From the NCBI GenBank assembly GCA_965261925.1, contig OZ253486.1, positions 2,728,001 through 2,792,000 of the forward strand: 64,000 nucleotides of DNA, written 5' to 3'. A program made the position numbers and the translations under genes. Shown piece by piece: positions 17,153-26,179 of this stretch (positions are counted from its first letter, which is position 1; each line of letters opens with the position of its first letter). This DNA comes from Bin87 sp965261925 (GTDB taxonomy: Bacteria; Chloroflexota; Dehalococcoidia; Lucifugimonadales; UBA3495). The notes under the pieces were generated by a model that was not told the origin of the DNA, did not search any database, and worked only from the letters and a program-made list of their open reading frames with translations.

Positions 17153-19381
17153 ATGGCAGAAGCCGCCAAGATCATTTACACCGAAACTGATGAGGCGCCA
17201 GCCCTCGCCACGCACTCGCTGCTGCCGATTCTCCAGGCCTTTACCAAAAGTTCGGGTATCGAGCTGGAGACTTGGGACATCTCGCTGACTGGCCGCATTA
17301 TCGCCAACTTCCCGGATAGACTGACGGACGAGCAAAAAATCCCCGACTATCTGGCAATGTGTGGCGAGTTGTGTCTGGACCCGTCGGCGAACATTATCAA
17401 GCTGCCCAATATCAGCGCATCGATCCCCCAGCTAAAGAGCGCGATCACCGAGTTGCAGGATAAGGGATACGACATTCCCGACTACCCTGACGACCCTGCC
17501 AATGACGAACAACGCGCAGTGCACGCGCAATTTTCGAAGGTGATTGGTAGCGCGGTCAACCCGGTAATCCGGGAGGGAAACTCCGATCGGCGGGCCTCCA
17601 CTGCGGTGAAGGAGCACGGCAAACGCAATCCCCATCGGATGATGCAGGATTGGCCGGAAGTGTCCAAAACTCGCGTCGGCCACATGACCAGTGGCGATTT
17701 TTACGGCAGTGAGCAGGCTGTCACTATCGCGGAGGCCGGGTCTGCCGCTATTGAATTTGTGTCTCGCGACGGGCGCGTCACCGAACTCAAATCCGGTATC
17801 CCGCTGCAATCCGGTGAAATCATCGACTGCGCCGCGATGAGTGTCAGGGAACTGCGTGAGTTCTACGTCGAGGAAATGGACAAGGCCAAAGCTGAGGACG
17901 TGTTGCTCTCCTTCCACGTGAAGACCACCATGATGCGCGTGTCGGATCCGATTATCTTCGGCCACTGCGTGTCGGTTTACTACCAGGACGTGTTGGACAA
18001 GCACGCGCCCGATCTGGCTGAACTCGCGGTGAACCCTGATAACGGAATCGCCGAGCTCTACACGAAGATCCAGGCCCTGCCCGATGCGAAGCGAGCTGAG
18101 ATCGAGGCGGACATCCAGGCTGTCTATGAAATCCGCCCCAAATTGTCGATGGTGAACTCCAACCGGGGCATCACCAATCTGCACGTCCCGAGCGATGTGA
18201 TTATCGACGCCTCCATGCCGGTTATCGTCCGCGATGGCGGGCGTACCTGGGGTCCCGACAACGAGCTGCATGACACCATCGCGATAATCCCCGACCGCTC
18301 TTATGCGACCATATATCAGGCGGTGATTGAGGATTGCCAGGAGCACGGAGCGTATGATCCATCTGCCGTCGGCAGCGTCTCCAATGTGGGGCTCATGGCC
18401 CAGGCAGCCGAAGAGTACGGCTCCCACGACAAGACCTTCAAAGCTCCCGGAAACGGGACGATCCGGGTCGTTGACGCATCAGGGACGACCCTGATGGAAC
18501 AGATGGTTGAGGAAGACGATATCTTCCGGATGTGTCAAACGAAAGACGCCCCGATCCAGGACTGGGTCAGGCTCGGGGTCGGTCGGGCCAGGATCACCAA
18601 CTCGGCATCAGTCTTTTGGTTGGACCCGGAACGCGCTCACGACGCCGAGCTGATTAAGAAGGTGGATGAGTATCTGCCCCTGCATGACACCACCGGGTTG
18701 GACATACGCACCATGTCTCCCATAGATGCCATGCGGTTCACCACGGCGCGCAGTCGTGCCGGCGAGGACACCATTGCCGTGACCGGCAATGTGTTGCGCG
18801 ATTATTTGACCGACCTCTTTCCTATCCTGGAGTTGGGCACCAGCGCCAAGATGCTTTCGGTCGTCCCTCTGCTCGAGGGCGGCGGACTGTTCGAAACCGG
18901 CGCTGGCGGATCGGCCCCCAGGCACGTCCAGCAGTTCTTGGAGGAAGGGCATCTGCGGTGGGATTCGCTGGGCGAATTCTGCGCTCTCGTCGCATCCTTC
19001 GAGCATTATGGCGAGGTGTTCAACAGCTCCGAAGCCAAACTTCTGGGGAAGACTCTGGATCAGGCCATCGGGGAGCATTTGGAACACCAACGAGCTCCGT
19101 CGCGGCGGGTGAACGAACTGGACACCCGGGGCAGCCATTTCTATCTTGGCCTCTATTGGGCGCAGGCGCTGGCCCAACAGACCGAGGACCCAGAGTTGCA
19201 AGCGCGCTTTACCGAGGTCGCCCGCCAGATGACCGACAACGAAGACAAGATAGTTCAGGAGCTGGTAGAAGCTCAGGGACAGGCGGTGGACATCGGCGGT
19301 TATTACCGCCCGATCACCGCAATGGCCGCCAATGCCATGCGCCCCAGCGCCACCTTGAACGCCATCGTGGACGCAATCTAA
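17153..19381 (+). CDS. icd: Isocitrate dehydrogenase, NADP-dependent, monomeric type
   Basis: This enzyme oxidatively decarboxylates isocitrate to 2-oxoglutarate. The 742-residue length and the sequence identify the monomeric (IDH2-type) family rather than the 400-residue dimeric one: MAEAAKIIYTETDEAPALAT, SLTGRIIANFPDRLTDEQ, EGNSDRRASTAVKEHGKRNP with PHRM, GDFYGSEQ, VSDPIIFGHCVSVYYQDV and NSNRGITNLHVPSDVIIDAS. GGLFETGAGGSAPRHVQQF and HLRWDSLGEFCALVASFEHY are strongly conserved C-terminal segments. I chose the ATG at 17153 because GGGAGGAG precedes it; a longer frame from 17027 would begin in the leader. It is followed 34 bases later by malate dehydrogenase, so the two TCA genes probably form one operon. 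Confidence 0.97.
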   Translation: MAEAAKIIYTETDEAPALATHSLLPILQAFTKSSGIELETWDISLTGRIIANFPDRLTDEQKIPDYLAMCGELCLDPSANIIKLPNISASIPQLKSAITELQDKGYDIPDYPDDPANDEQRAVHAQFSKVIGSAVNPVIREGNSDRRASTAVKEHGKRNPHRMMQDWPEVSKTRVGHMTSGDFYGSEQAVTIAEAGSAAIEFVSRDGRVTELKSGIPLQSGEIIDCAAMSVRELREFYVEEMDKAKAEDVLLSFHVKTTMMRVSDPIIFGHCVSVYYQDVLDKHAPDLAELAVNPDNGIAELYTKIQALPDAKRAEIEADIQAVYEIRPKLSMVNSNRGITNLHVPSDVIIDASMPVIVRDGGRTWGPDNELHDTIAIIPDRSYATIYQAVIEDCQEHGAYDPSAVGSVSNVGLMAQAAEEYGSHDKTFKAPGNGTIRVVDASGTTLMEQMVEEDDIFRMCQTKDAPIQDWVRLGVGRARITNSASVFWLDPERAHDAELIKKVDEYLPLHDTTGLDIRTMSPIDAMRFTTARSRAGEDTIAVTGNVLRDYLTDLFPILELGTSAKMLSVVPLLEGGGLFETGAGGSAPRHVQQFLEEGHLRWDSLGEFCALVASFEHYGEVFNSSEAKLLGKTLDQAIGEHLEHQRAPSRRVNELDTRGSHFYLGLYWAQALAQQTEDPELQARFTEVARQMTDNEDKIVQELVEAQGQAVDIGGYYRPITAMAANAMRPSATLNAIVDAI

Positions 19382-19415
19382 AAACCAACCGATTATTTGG
19401 AGGACCACTCACCAG

Positions 19416-20360
19416 ATGCGAAGCAAAGTAACTGTCGTCGGCGCCGGCAATGTTGGCGCCACGACCGCCCAGCGGATCCACCAGCTCGGCTACGCCGACG
19501 TGGTTCTCGTTGACGTGGTAGAAGACCTTCCCCAGGGCAAGAGCCTCGATATGCTCGAATCCGGTCCGGTCACCGGTACCGACGCCCTGATCACCGGCTC
19601 CAACGGATACGAGGAGAGCGCCGGCTCCGACGTCGTGGTAATCACCGCCGGCATCGCCCGCCGGCCCGGTATGAGCCGCGACGACCTGCTGCTCACCAAC
19701 ATGCGCATCACCTCCGCCGTGACCGAGGAGGTGGTCAAGCACTCGCCCGACTGCATCATCCTGGCGGTCACCAACCCCTTGGACGCCATGGTGCAGAACA
19801 TTTTCCAGAGCTCCGGCTTCCCGCGCAACCGCGTGTTCGGCATGGCCGGCGTTTTGGATACCGCCCGCTATCGCACGTTCATTGCCCGCGAGCTCAACGT
19901 CTCCGTGGACGATGTCCAGGCCATGGTGCTGGGAGGACACGGCGACGACATGGTCCCGCTGGTGCGCTACACCACCGTCGGCTGCATCCCGCTCACCGAA
20001 CTGCTGTCGCAGGATCGCATCGACTCTATTGTGCAGCGCACCCGGGACGGCGGCGGCGAGATCGTCGCCCTCCTCAAGCAGGGTTCGGCCTTCTACGCCC
20101 CCTCGGCGGCCATCACCCAGATGGTCCAAGCCATCCTGCTGGACCGCAAGCGCATCCTGCCCGGCTGTGCCTACCTCGAAGGTGAGTACGGCATCGACGG
20201 GCTGTGCGTCGGCGTTCCCGTCAAGATCGGCGGCGGCGGAATGGAGCAGGTAATCGAGATCAGCCTGACTGACGAAGAGCACGCCGCGCTCAGATCATCT
20301 GCCGCATCCGTTCAGGAGTTGGTGGATGTGATGGCCAGCGCGAAGGCCGAGGCTGGGTAA
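19416..20360 (+). CDS. mdh: Malate dehydrogenase, NAD-dependent, LDH-like type
   Basis: This enzyme interconverts malate and oxaloacetate. It has 314 residues, with the Rossmann motif VVGAGNVGATTAQRI at residues 6-20 and Asp-ending strand VVLVDVVEDLPQGKSLDM for NAD. RRPGMSRDDLL carries the substrate-binding arginines of malate enzymes, LAVTNPLDAMVQ follows, and LGGHGDDMVPLVRYTTV carries the catalytic His. The mid-part FGMAGVLDTARYRTFIA is typical of the LDH-like MDHs found in Chloroflexi and Bacteroidetes. A GGAGG lies at 19399-19403 before the ATG. A strong terminator follows at 20396. Confidence 0.96.
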   Translation: MRSKVTVVGAGNVGATTAQRIHQLGYADVVLVDVVEDLPQGKSLDMLESGPVTGTDALITGSNGYEESAGSDVVVITAGIARRPGMSRDDLLLTNMRITSAVTEEVVKHSPDCIILAVTNPLDAMVQNIFQSSGFPRNRVFGMAGVLDTARYRTFIARELNVSVDDVQAMVLGGHGDDMVPLVRYTTVGCIPLTELLSQDRIDSIVQRTRDGGGEIVALLKQGSAFYAPSAAITQMVQAILLDRKRILPGCAYLEGEYGIDGLCVGVPVKIGGGGMEQVIEISLTDEEHAALRSSAASVQELVDVMASAKAEAG

Positions 20361-20395
20361 CCCCGCCCCAATCGCTTGCATTGCCTGAATCGAAA

Positions 20396-20429
20396 CAGGG
20401 CGGGTCTGTGACCCGCCCTGACGTTTTTC
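20396..20429 (+). terminator. Rho-independent terminator after icd-mdh
   Basis: A perfect 10-bp stem CAGGGCGGGT/ACCCGCCCTG (20396-20405 and 20411-20420) with a five-base loop is followed by ACGTTTTTC. It lies 35 bases after the mdh stop. Confidence 0.9.
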
Positions 20430-20479
20430 GCCGCTATGTATAATGATTACAAACCCATCTGATACCACAGGAGGCGAGC

Positions 20480-21775
20480 ATGACCCAGCGTACACCACTC
20501 GAACGGGACCTCCTCGAGAAGGCCGCCCAGTTTCTGCCCGGTAGCGGCACCGGCAACACCACCTATCCCGATGAGCTCAAGTTCCTGGTTCGCGAGGGCA
20601 AGGGAGGACGTATTTGGGATGTGTCGGGCAACGAATACGTCGATTGGTTGATGGGTTCCGGACCCATGATCCTGGGACACGCCCATCCGGCGGTCACCGA
20701 GGCGGTTTTGTCTGCCGTCGGCCGTGGCTCGACGTTTTTCACCACCAACGATCAGGCCGTTCTGCTGGCCGAAGAGCTCGTCGACGCCGTCCCCTGCGCT
20801 GAGCAGGTCCGGTTCATGACCAGCGGCACCGACGCCTGCTTCCAGGCCATGCGCGCCGCTCGCGCCTACACCGGGAAGGAGAAGATCCTAAAGTTCGAGG
20901 GCGGATACCACGGCTCCAGTGATTACGCCATGATGTCCGTCTTCGCATCTGCGGCCGTGGAGTTCCCCCAAGCCGAACCCAACACCGCCGGCATACCCAA
21001 AGCCCTGAACGACCTGATGCTGGTGTCGCAGTTCAATGACCTAGACACCACCGCGGCCATCGTGTCGGCCCACAAGGACGAGATCGCGGCCGTAATCGTA
21101 GAGCCGCTCCAGCGCACCATTGCCCCCAACCCCGGCTTTCTTCAGGGCCTTCGCAAGATCACCCAGGAGGCCGGGCTGCTGCTGATTTTCGACGAAATCG
21201 TCACCGGGTTCCGCCTAGCTTATGGCGGAGCCCAGGAATACTACGGCGTGACGCCCGACATGTGCACCGTCGGCAAGATCATGGGAGGCGGCTATCCCCT
21301 CGCGGCGCTCATGGGTAACGCCGACGTGATGTCAGTCTATGACCGGGCCGCAGCGCCAGCCGACAGCTACGTCGACCAGATTGGCACGCTCAACGCCTTC
21401 CCCATCGCGTGCGCCGCAGGACTCGCCACCCTGGCCGAGTTGCGTGCCGAAGGCGCCTATGACCGCCTCCACGAGGTTGGTGGACGCATTCGGAGCGCCC
21501 TTGTGGACGCTTGCGAAACCGAGGGTTTCTCCGTCCAGAGTGTCGGTGAAGATGCGATCTTCGACATCTATTTCGCCGACCACCCGGTTCGGAACTTCCG
21601 CGATGGCCTGGCTACCGACGGCCAGCCTCTGGCGCGCCTCAACGCCGGCCTTCTGGAACGCGGCATCCTCAAGTCCTGGCCGCAGAAATTCTACCCCTCG
21701 ATAGCCCACACCGATGCCGACATCGACCGGACCGTCGACGCCATCCGCGAAGTCGCCCCCACCATCAAAGGCTGA
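20480..21775 (+). CDS. Class III aminotransferase, glutamate-1-semialdehyde-aminomutase-like
   Basis: This 431-residue PLP enzyme shows the fold-type I class III pattern: GGRIWDVSGNEYVDWLMGSG, GPMILGHAHPAVTEAV, VRFMTSGTDACFQAMRAARA, KFEGGYHGSSD, LLIFDEIVTGFRLAYGGAQE and the PLP lysine in VGKIMGGGYPLAALMG. The closest described group is GSA 2,1-aminomutase (heme pathway), but several related aminotransferases share this pattern, and no other heme gene is nearby. I therefore leave the symbol empty. The ATG at 20480 follows AGGAGGCGAGC. The gene stands alone between two terminators. Confidence 0.85.
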   Translation: MTQRTPLERDLLEKAAQFLPGSGTGNTTYPDELKFLVREGKGGRIWDVSGNEYVDWLMGSGPMILGHAHPAVTEAVLSAVGRGSTFFTTNDQAVLLAEELVDAVPCAEQVRFMTSGTDACFQAMRAARAYTGKEKILKFEGGYHGSSDYAMMSVFASAAVEFPQAEPNTAGIPKALNDLMLVSQFNDLDTTAAIVSAHKDEIAAVIVEPLQRTIAPNPGFLQGLRKITQEAGLLLIFDEIVTGFRLAYGGAQEYYGVTPDMCTVGKIMGGGYPLAALMGNADVMSVYDRAAAPADSYVDQIGTLNAFPIACAAGLATLAELRAEGAYDRLHEVGGRIRSALVDACETEGFSVQSVGEDAIFDIYFADHPVRNFRDGLATDGQPLARLNAGLLERGILKSWPQKFYPSIAHTDADIDRTVDAIREVAPTIKG

Positions 21776-21795
21776 CAACCGCCCGCAAGGGCCGC

Positions 21796-21835
21796 AAAAA
21801 TGGGGAAGGGCGGGTGTAACTCCCGCCCTTCCCCA
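21796..21835 (-). terminator. Bidirectional terminator between the aminotransferase and sdhE
   Basis: A perfect 14-bp stem (TGGGGAAGGGCGGG at 21801-21814, its complement at 21822-21835) with a seven-base loop is flanked by AAAAA at 21796-21800. That reads as a T-run on the minus strand, so it should end sdhABE transcription. It probably also stops the convergent aminotransferase transcript. Confidence 0.85.
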
Positions 21836-21859
21836 TTCAGTTACAGCACGCGCGTCGGT

Positions 21860-22741
21860 TTACCGGCGCAAACCGGCTTTCACTTCCAGCGGACCCGTGC
21901 TGATGATGTGCTTTTTCATCCCCAGTTCGGACGGCGACATTCCCATTGCCAATCCGATCAATTGCGGCATGTGCAGAATGGGCAGGTCAATGGACCGGCG
22001 CGCCTGCGAAGCCGCCTTGGGCTGAAACCCGTCCAGGTTCAGGTGGCACAGCGGGCACGGCGTGACCATGGCGTCCGCCCCCAGATCCTTGACCTCCGAG
22101 GTGTGCTTGCCGACCATTGCCATTGAGTTCTTTTGGTTGATGGTCAGAATGGGAAATCCGCAGCACCGTGTCTTTCCCTCAAAGTCGACCAGCGTGGCGC
22201 CCAGCGTTTGAATCAGCATTTCCAACGACTGCTGCCGTTCCGGGTGGTCAGCAATATCCAGCGCCTCGGTGGGCCGCACGATATAGCACCCGTAGAATGG
22301 CGCGATTTTCAGGTCGGTGAGCTGCCGCGTGATGTACCCGCCCAGCCGGTCCAGGCCGTAGTCTTCGATCAGGATCCACAGCAGATGCTTCGGCTCGGAG
22401 TTCCCGCTATACTCCAGGCCTTCCTCGGCGAGGTATGAATTGATCTCGGCCAGGTATTCGGGGTTCCGCATCCGGTGGTTGGCCTGCGACATCACGCCCT
22501 GGCAGGTACTGCAAATCGTCAGAATTGGGAGCCCCATCCGCTCGGCTTTCGCGAAGTTCCGTGCGTTCAGGGTGTCGCCGAACAGTTGATTCTTTTCCTG
22601 GATCACGCCGGCCCCGGTGCACGTCCATCCGGGTATCTCTTCCAGTTCTATTCCCAGCCGCTGGCAAACCATTTGCGCTGCCGGGTACAGCTCGGGCGCC
22701 CCACCCTGGGAAACGCAGCCCGGAAAGAAAGCGTACTTCAC
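21860..22741 (-). CDS. sdhE: SdhE/HdrB-like CCG-domain subunit of succinate dehydrogenase or fumarate reductase
   Basis: The 293-residue protein has two cysteine-rich (CCG) domains like heterodisulfide reductase subunit B and archaeal-type SdhE. The first has YAFFPGCVSQGG, WTCTGAG and CSTCQG (C9, C41, C77, C80; it reads CTG rather than CCG). The second has APFYGCYIVRP, TRCCGFP and PCPLCHLN. In archaeal SdhABE(F) complexes this subunit replaces the membrane anchors SdhC/D; in thiol:fumarate reductase the equivalent domain handles thiols. Here it is the last gene of sdhA-sdhB-sdhE, 105 bases after sdhB with a palindromic repeat in the gap. No transmembrane segment is present and no sdhC/D gene is visible. 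Confidence 0.88.
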   Translation of the reverse strand: MKYAFFPGCVSQGGAPELYPAAQMVCQRLGIELEEIPGWTCTGAGVIQEKNQLFGDTLNARNFAKAERMGLPILTICSTCQGVMSQANHRMRNPEYLAEINSYLAEEGLEYSGNSEPKHLLWILIEDYGLDRLGGYITRQLTDLKIAPFYGCYIVRPTEALDIADHPERQQSLEMLIQTLGATLVDFEGKTRCCGFPILTINQKNSMAMVGKHTSEVKDLGADAMVTPCPLCHLNLDGFQPKAASQARRSIDLPILHMPQLIGLAMGMSPSELGMKKHIISTGPLEVKAGLRR

Positions 22742-22777
22742 GAGTTCCTCCTCTTGGATCCGTGGGCCAGTATTAAA

Positions 22778-22799
22778 GGGGCGAATGGTCGTTCGCCCC
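22778..22799. repeat. GGGGCGAA/TTCGCCCC dispersed palindrome in the sdhB-sdhE gap
   Basis: Arms GGGGCGAA (22778-22785) and TTCGCCCC (22792-22799) are separated by six bases. It sits inside the sdh operon, so a stem-loop in the mRNA between sdhB and sdhE is possible. No T-run follows in the direction of transcription. Confidence 0.75.
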
Positions 22800-22846
22800 T
22801 ACCGGTCCTGAAATGACAGGGGTGCCGTCGGCAAGACGCGTGGCGG

Positions 22847-23854
22847 CTAGCCGAACGGAGAGTTGTTGCTGACCTTGGATGGCGGCGGGTCGGGCTCCAA
22901 CTGGCGGAACAGCCGCCGCACCGCTTCAACGTTTTCTACGTTTTTGTGGATTATCGGCGGCATTTTACCCCGCCGCAATGCCCGGAACGCCACCGGCATG
23001 TAGTCCATCAACGCCGGCATGTTGGTGAACCCGCCCACCGATTTGATGGGAAGGCGCAACTCATCCAGTCGTCCGCTGTGGCCCACCGACTCGGTGAACG
23101 CGTCGGTATGCCGGGCGCCGTTGTTTTTGTCGTAGCCCTGCTGGATCGCCTGCTCGCGGATCGCCATGATCCGGTCCATCGGCGCGACGCCCTTGGGGCA
23201 GGCCTGGACGCACTCGTTGCACCGCGTGCAGTCCCAGATGCCGGTGGGTTCGCTGAGCGCCCACAGCCGCTCCATGGACACGCCGTCGGCATCGCCGTCC
23301 CGCGGGTCGGCCGTGAAGCGATACGCCTTCGCCAACGCCGCCGGGCCCAGGAAGGTCGGATCGATCTCGAGCACCGTGCAGTCGGAAACGCAGGCTCCGC
23401 ACATGATGCAGCCGGTCACTCCGGAAAGGTGCAGCATCGCATCGTTGGAAACTATGTACTCCCCTTCCGGCTCTTGGCCCACGTGCTTCAGGAACGGATC
23501 GACGGCTTCGATCTTCTCCCAGAACATGTCGAAGTTCACGACCAGGTCCTTGACCACCGGCATAACTCCCGCCGGCTCAACCGTGATCACCCCGTCCTGC
23601 ACCACCGTATTGATGATGGTCTTGCAAGCAAGCCCCGCGTGGCCGTTGATGCGAACCGCGCAGGATCCGCATATCGCGCTTCGGCAGGAACAGCGCAACG
23701 ACAATGTACCGTCATCGTCTTCGCGAATCTGGATCAGCGCATCCAGCACCGTCGCGTTGTCCGGGATGGTAACCGGGTATTCCTGCCAATGTGGCAGGCG
23801 GGTTTCGTCCTCAGCTTCCGGATCCTGCCGCTTGACCCTGATGGTGACATCCAT
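22847..23854 (-). CDS. sdhB: Succinate dehydrogenase/fumarate reductase iron-sulfur subunit
   Basis: This 335-residue subunit passes electrons from the flavoprotein to the quinone or thiol site. The [2Fe-2S] ligands are C57, C62, C65 and C77 (CRSAICGSCAVRINGHAGLAC is the region). The first ferredoxin motif is CIMCGACVSDC (C149-C159). The second is CTRCNECVQACPKG (C209, C212, C215, C219). Classical subunits have Ile/Val or Ser in place of C212 and bind [3Fe-4S] there; the extra Cys predicts a second [4Fe-4S] cluster, as in archaeal SdhABE-type enzymes. About 90 residues follow the last motif, longer than classical SdhB. It starts three bases after the sdhA stop. Confidence 0.94.
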   Translation of the reverse strand: MDVTIRVKRQDPEAEDETRLPHWQEYPVTIPDNATVLDALIQIREDDDGTLSLRCSCRSAICGSCAVRINGHAGLACKTIINTVVQDGVITVEPAGVMPVVKDLVVNFDMFWEKIEAVDPFLKHVGQEPEGEYIVSNDAMLHLSGVTGCIMCGACVSDCTVLEIDPTFLGPAALAKAYRFTADPRDGDADGVSMERLWALSEPTGIWDCTRCNECVQACPKGVAPMDRIMAIREQAIQQGYDKNNGARHTDAFTESVGHSGRLDELRLPIKSVGGFTNMPALMDYMPVAFRALRRGKMPPIIHKNVENVEAVRRLFRQLEPDPPPSKVSNNSPFG

Positions 23855-23857
23855 AAC

Positions 23858-25546
23858 CTAGTATTTCCTCTCTTCCGGCGTCCACTTGGTGATGGTTACC
23901 GGCAATTCGGACGTGACCGGTCCCGCTTCGCCTTGGGTGAGTACGATGTGGTGCAGCCACTCTTCGTCGTTCCGGTCCGGGTAGTCGGTTCGGGACTGCG
24001 CTCCCCGGCTCTCCCGCCGTTCCAGCGCTCCCAGCGCGATGGTATCGGCGCAATCCAGCATGTACCCCAGTTCCAGCGCGAACACCAGGTCCGTGTTGAA
24101 CCGCTTGCCCTTGTTGTGCACCGGAACATTCTCGTACCGACGACGGAGCTCGTGCAGGTCGCCGATCGTCTCTTCAATGCCCTCTGCGTTGCGGAAGACC
24201 GCCACGTTGCGGTTCATCGATTCGCCCATATCGCGCCGAATGGAAGCCCATCGGTCGCCGTTCTCCGGGCGGTCCAGCATCTCCTGGATCCGGCGCGCCT
24301 CCCGGTCCAACGTAGCCATGGCGTCGAACTCCGCGAAGCCCATGTGCCGCGTCGCTTCGGAAGCGTGATTGCCCGCCCGTTCGCCGAACACGATGGTATC
24401 CAGCAATGAGTTGGCTCCCAGCCGGTTCCCGCCGTGGACGCTCACGTTCGCGCATTCGCCGGCGGCGTATACGCCGTCCAGGTTTGTGAGTCCGTCGATG
24501 CCAGTCTTGATCCCGCCCATGATGTAGTGCATCCCGGGCCGGATGGGAATAGGCTCCTTGATCATGTCTGCGCCGGCCAGATCGATGCCGATCTCCCTGA
24601 TTTGGCTCAGTTTTTCCATGATCAACGCTTCGCCCAGGTGCGTGCAATCCAGATACACGCATCCGTCCACCCCATTCCCGCCATTGATTTCGGTCTGCTC
24701 GGCGCGGGACACGACGTCCCGGGAGGCCAACTCCATCATGCTGGGAGCGTACCTCTCCATGAAGCGGTTGCCGTCTTTGTCGCGCAGGTAGGCACCCTCG
24801 CCTCGCGCCGCCTCGGAAATCAACACGCCGCTGCCCGCCAGCGTGGTGGGATGGTATTGCACCATCTCCATGTCCATCAGCTGCCCGCCGGCGTTGTATA
24901 TCAGGCCCATGCCGTCGCCGGTAACGATCAGTGCGTTGGTGCTCGGCTCGAACAGGCGGCCGCAACCGCCGGTGCAGAAGATCACCGACTTGGCGCGGAT
25001 CAGGAACAGTTCGCCAGTCCTAATCTCCACGGCGATGACGCCGGCAGCACGCCCTTCTTCCATGATCAGGGCCGTTACAAACCATTCTTCGTACCGCTGC
25101 ACGCCGGATTTGATCAGCTGCTCGAACATTACGTGAAGCAGCGCCTGGCCGGTGAAGTCGCCCACAAAGAACGTCCGGGCCCGCCGCTGTCCGCCAAAGG
25201 CACGGGTGCCCAAACGGCCTTCGTCGTCCCGATTGAACGTGACTCCCATGTGCTCCATGTCGATCAACGAGGCGCCGGCCTGACGGCACATCACCTCGAT
25301 GGCATCCTGGTCCCCCAGGAAATCGCTGCCCTTGATGGTGTCGTAGGCGTGGTCTTCCCAGTCGTCGCCCCGATCCAGCAGCGCGGCGTTGATGCCGCCC
25401 TGTGCCGCATTGGAATGGCTGCGAACCGGATGGACCTTGCTGATGATGGCGGTGTCCGCTCCGCCGGCCCGCGCCGCAATTGCGGCCCTCATGCCGGCCA
25501 AGCCCGCACCGACCACCAACACGTCGTGTTGCAAAACCTCTGCCAT
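23858..25546 (-). CDS. sdhA: Succinate dehydrogenase/fumarate reductase flavoprotein subunit
   Basis: This is the catalytic FAD subunit, interconverting succinate and fumarate. The 562-residue protein begins with the FAD dinucleotide fold DVLVVGAGLAGMRAAIAARA. HSNAAQGGINAAL contains the His for covalent FAD attachment. The active-site segments are MVQYHPTTLAGSGVLISEAA with RGEGAYL, and GGNRLGANSLLDTIVFGERA. The gene leads the sdhA-B-E operon; the ATG at 25546 follows GGAGG about nine bases upstream (25556-25560). Residues for dicarboxylate binding look complete. Direction in vivo cannot be decided from sequence. Confidence 0.96.
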   Translation of the reverse strand: MAEVLQHDVLVVGAGLAGMRAAIAARAGGADTAIISKVHPVRSHSNAAQGGINAALLDRGDDWEDHAYDTIKGSDFLGDQDAIEVMCRQAGASLIDMEHMGVTFNRDDEGRLGTRAFGGQRRARTFFVGDFTGQALLHVMFEQLIKSGVQRYEEWFVTALIMEEGRAAGVIAVEIRTGELFLIRAKSVIFCTGGCGRLFEPSTNALIVTGDGMGLIYNAGGQLMDMEMVQYHPTTLAGSGVLISEAARGEGAYLRDKDGNRFMERYAPSMMELASRDVVSRAEQTEINGGNGVDGCVYLDCTHLGEALIMEKLSQIREIGIDLAGADMIKEPIPIRPGMHYIMGGIKTGIDGLTNLDGVYAAGECANVSVHGGNRLGANSLLDTIVFGERAGNHASEATRHMGFAEFDAMATLDREARRIQEMLDRPENGDRWASIRRDMGESMNRNVAVFRNAEGIEETIGDLHELRRRYENVPVHNKGKRFNTDLVFALELGYMLDCADTIALGALERRESRGAQSRTDYPDRNDEEWLHHIVLTQGEAGPVTSELPVTITKWTPEERKY

Positions 25547-25621
25547 GTGTGTTTTCCTCCGACCGGCTGCCGCAAAGACCGGCTGTTGATGGCGCTCGAG
25601 AGAGGTGCCATTTGGCGGCGG

Positions 25622-26170
25622 CTAATTATCGCCCATAACCCGCATCGCTAGCAACAGCGATGCAATGCTCTTGGCGTCACGTATCGATCCGTCGGCGATC
25701 ATGCCGGGTATCTCGGCCAGCGGGACGCGGCGCACGCCGATGAACTCATCCTCATCGGCATCCAGTCGCGCCGATTGCAAATCCCTCGCCAGATAGGAGT
25801 GTATGCGCTGTATGCAATATGCGGGCGCGGCCCAATAGGAGGCCAGCGGATCCAGTCGTCCGGCGGTGTGCCCGATTTCTTCCTGCAATTCCCGCAGCGC
25901 GGCAGTCTCGGGTCGCTCGCCAGGTTCCATTTTCCCGGCCGGAGCTTCCAACAGGAAGCAATCGGCGGGCTTCCGGAATTGATGCACCAGCATCACGTCG
26001 CCGTCGTTGAAAACCGGAACCACGGACACCGATGACGGGTACTCGACAATCGCTGCGGTGTGCTCGCGCCCGTCCGGCAGGACGAAGGTGTCCTCCCGCA
26101 CGTTGATAACCTGGCCCTCGTAGACGGATCGCGATACGGTCCCCGCCGAATTTCCCAGCGTGCCACTCAT
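25622..26170 (-). CDS. Nudix hydrolase, ADP-ribose pyrophosphatase-like (copy 2)
   Basis: This 182-residue protein has a complete Nudix box at residues 79-101 (GKMEPGERPETAALRELQEE then IGH, matching GX5EX7REUXEEXGU). The flanking VVPVFNDGDVMLVHQFRKPA and ADEDEFIGVRRVPLAEIPGM are typical of ADP-ribose/NDP-sugar pyrophosphatases. It is closely similar along its length to the gene just upstream (26180-26728), so the pair is a tandem duplication. It lies at the end of a series that includes NAD kinase, so a role in recycling NAD-derived ADP-ribose is plausible but inferred. Confidence 0.9.
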   Translation of the reverse strand: MSGTLGNSAGTVSRSVYEGQVINVREDTFVLPDGREHTAAIVEYPSSVSVVPVFNDGDVMLVHQFRKPADCFLLEAPAGKMEPGERPETAALRELQEEIGHTAGRLDPLASYWAAPAYCIQRIHSYLARDLQSARLDADEDEFIGVRRVPLAEIPGMIADGSIRDAKSIASLLLAMRVMGDN

Positions 26171-26179
26171 GCGTGGGCG

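Noticed and set aside
22946..24409. 487-codon plus-strand frame over sdhA and sdhB
   Set aside because: It is antisense to two strongly supported genes and is rich in His/Arg/Val in the way typical of GC-rich antisense frames.
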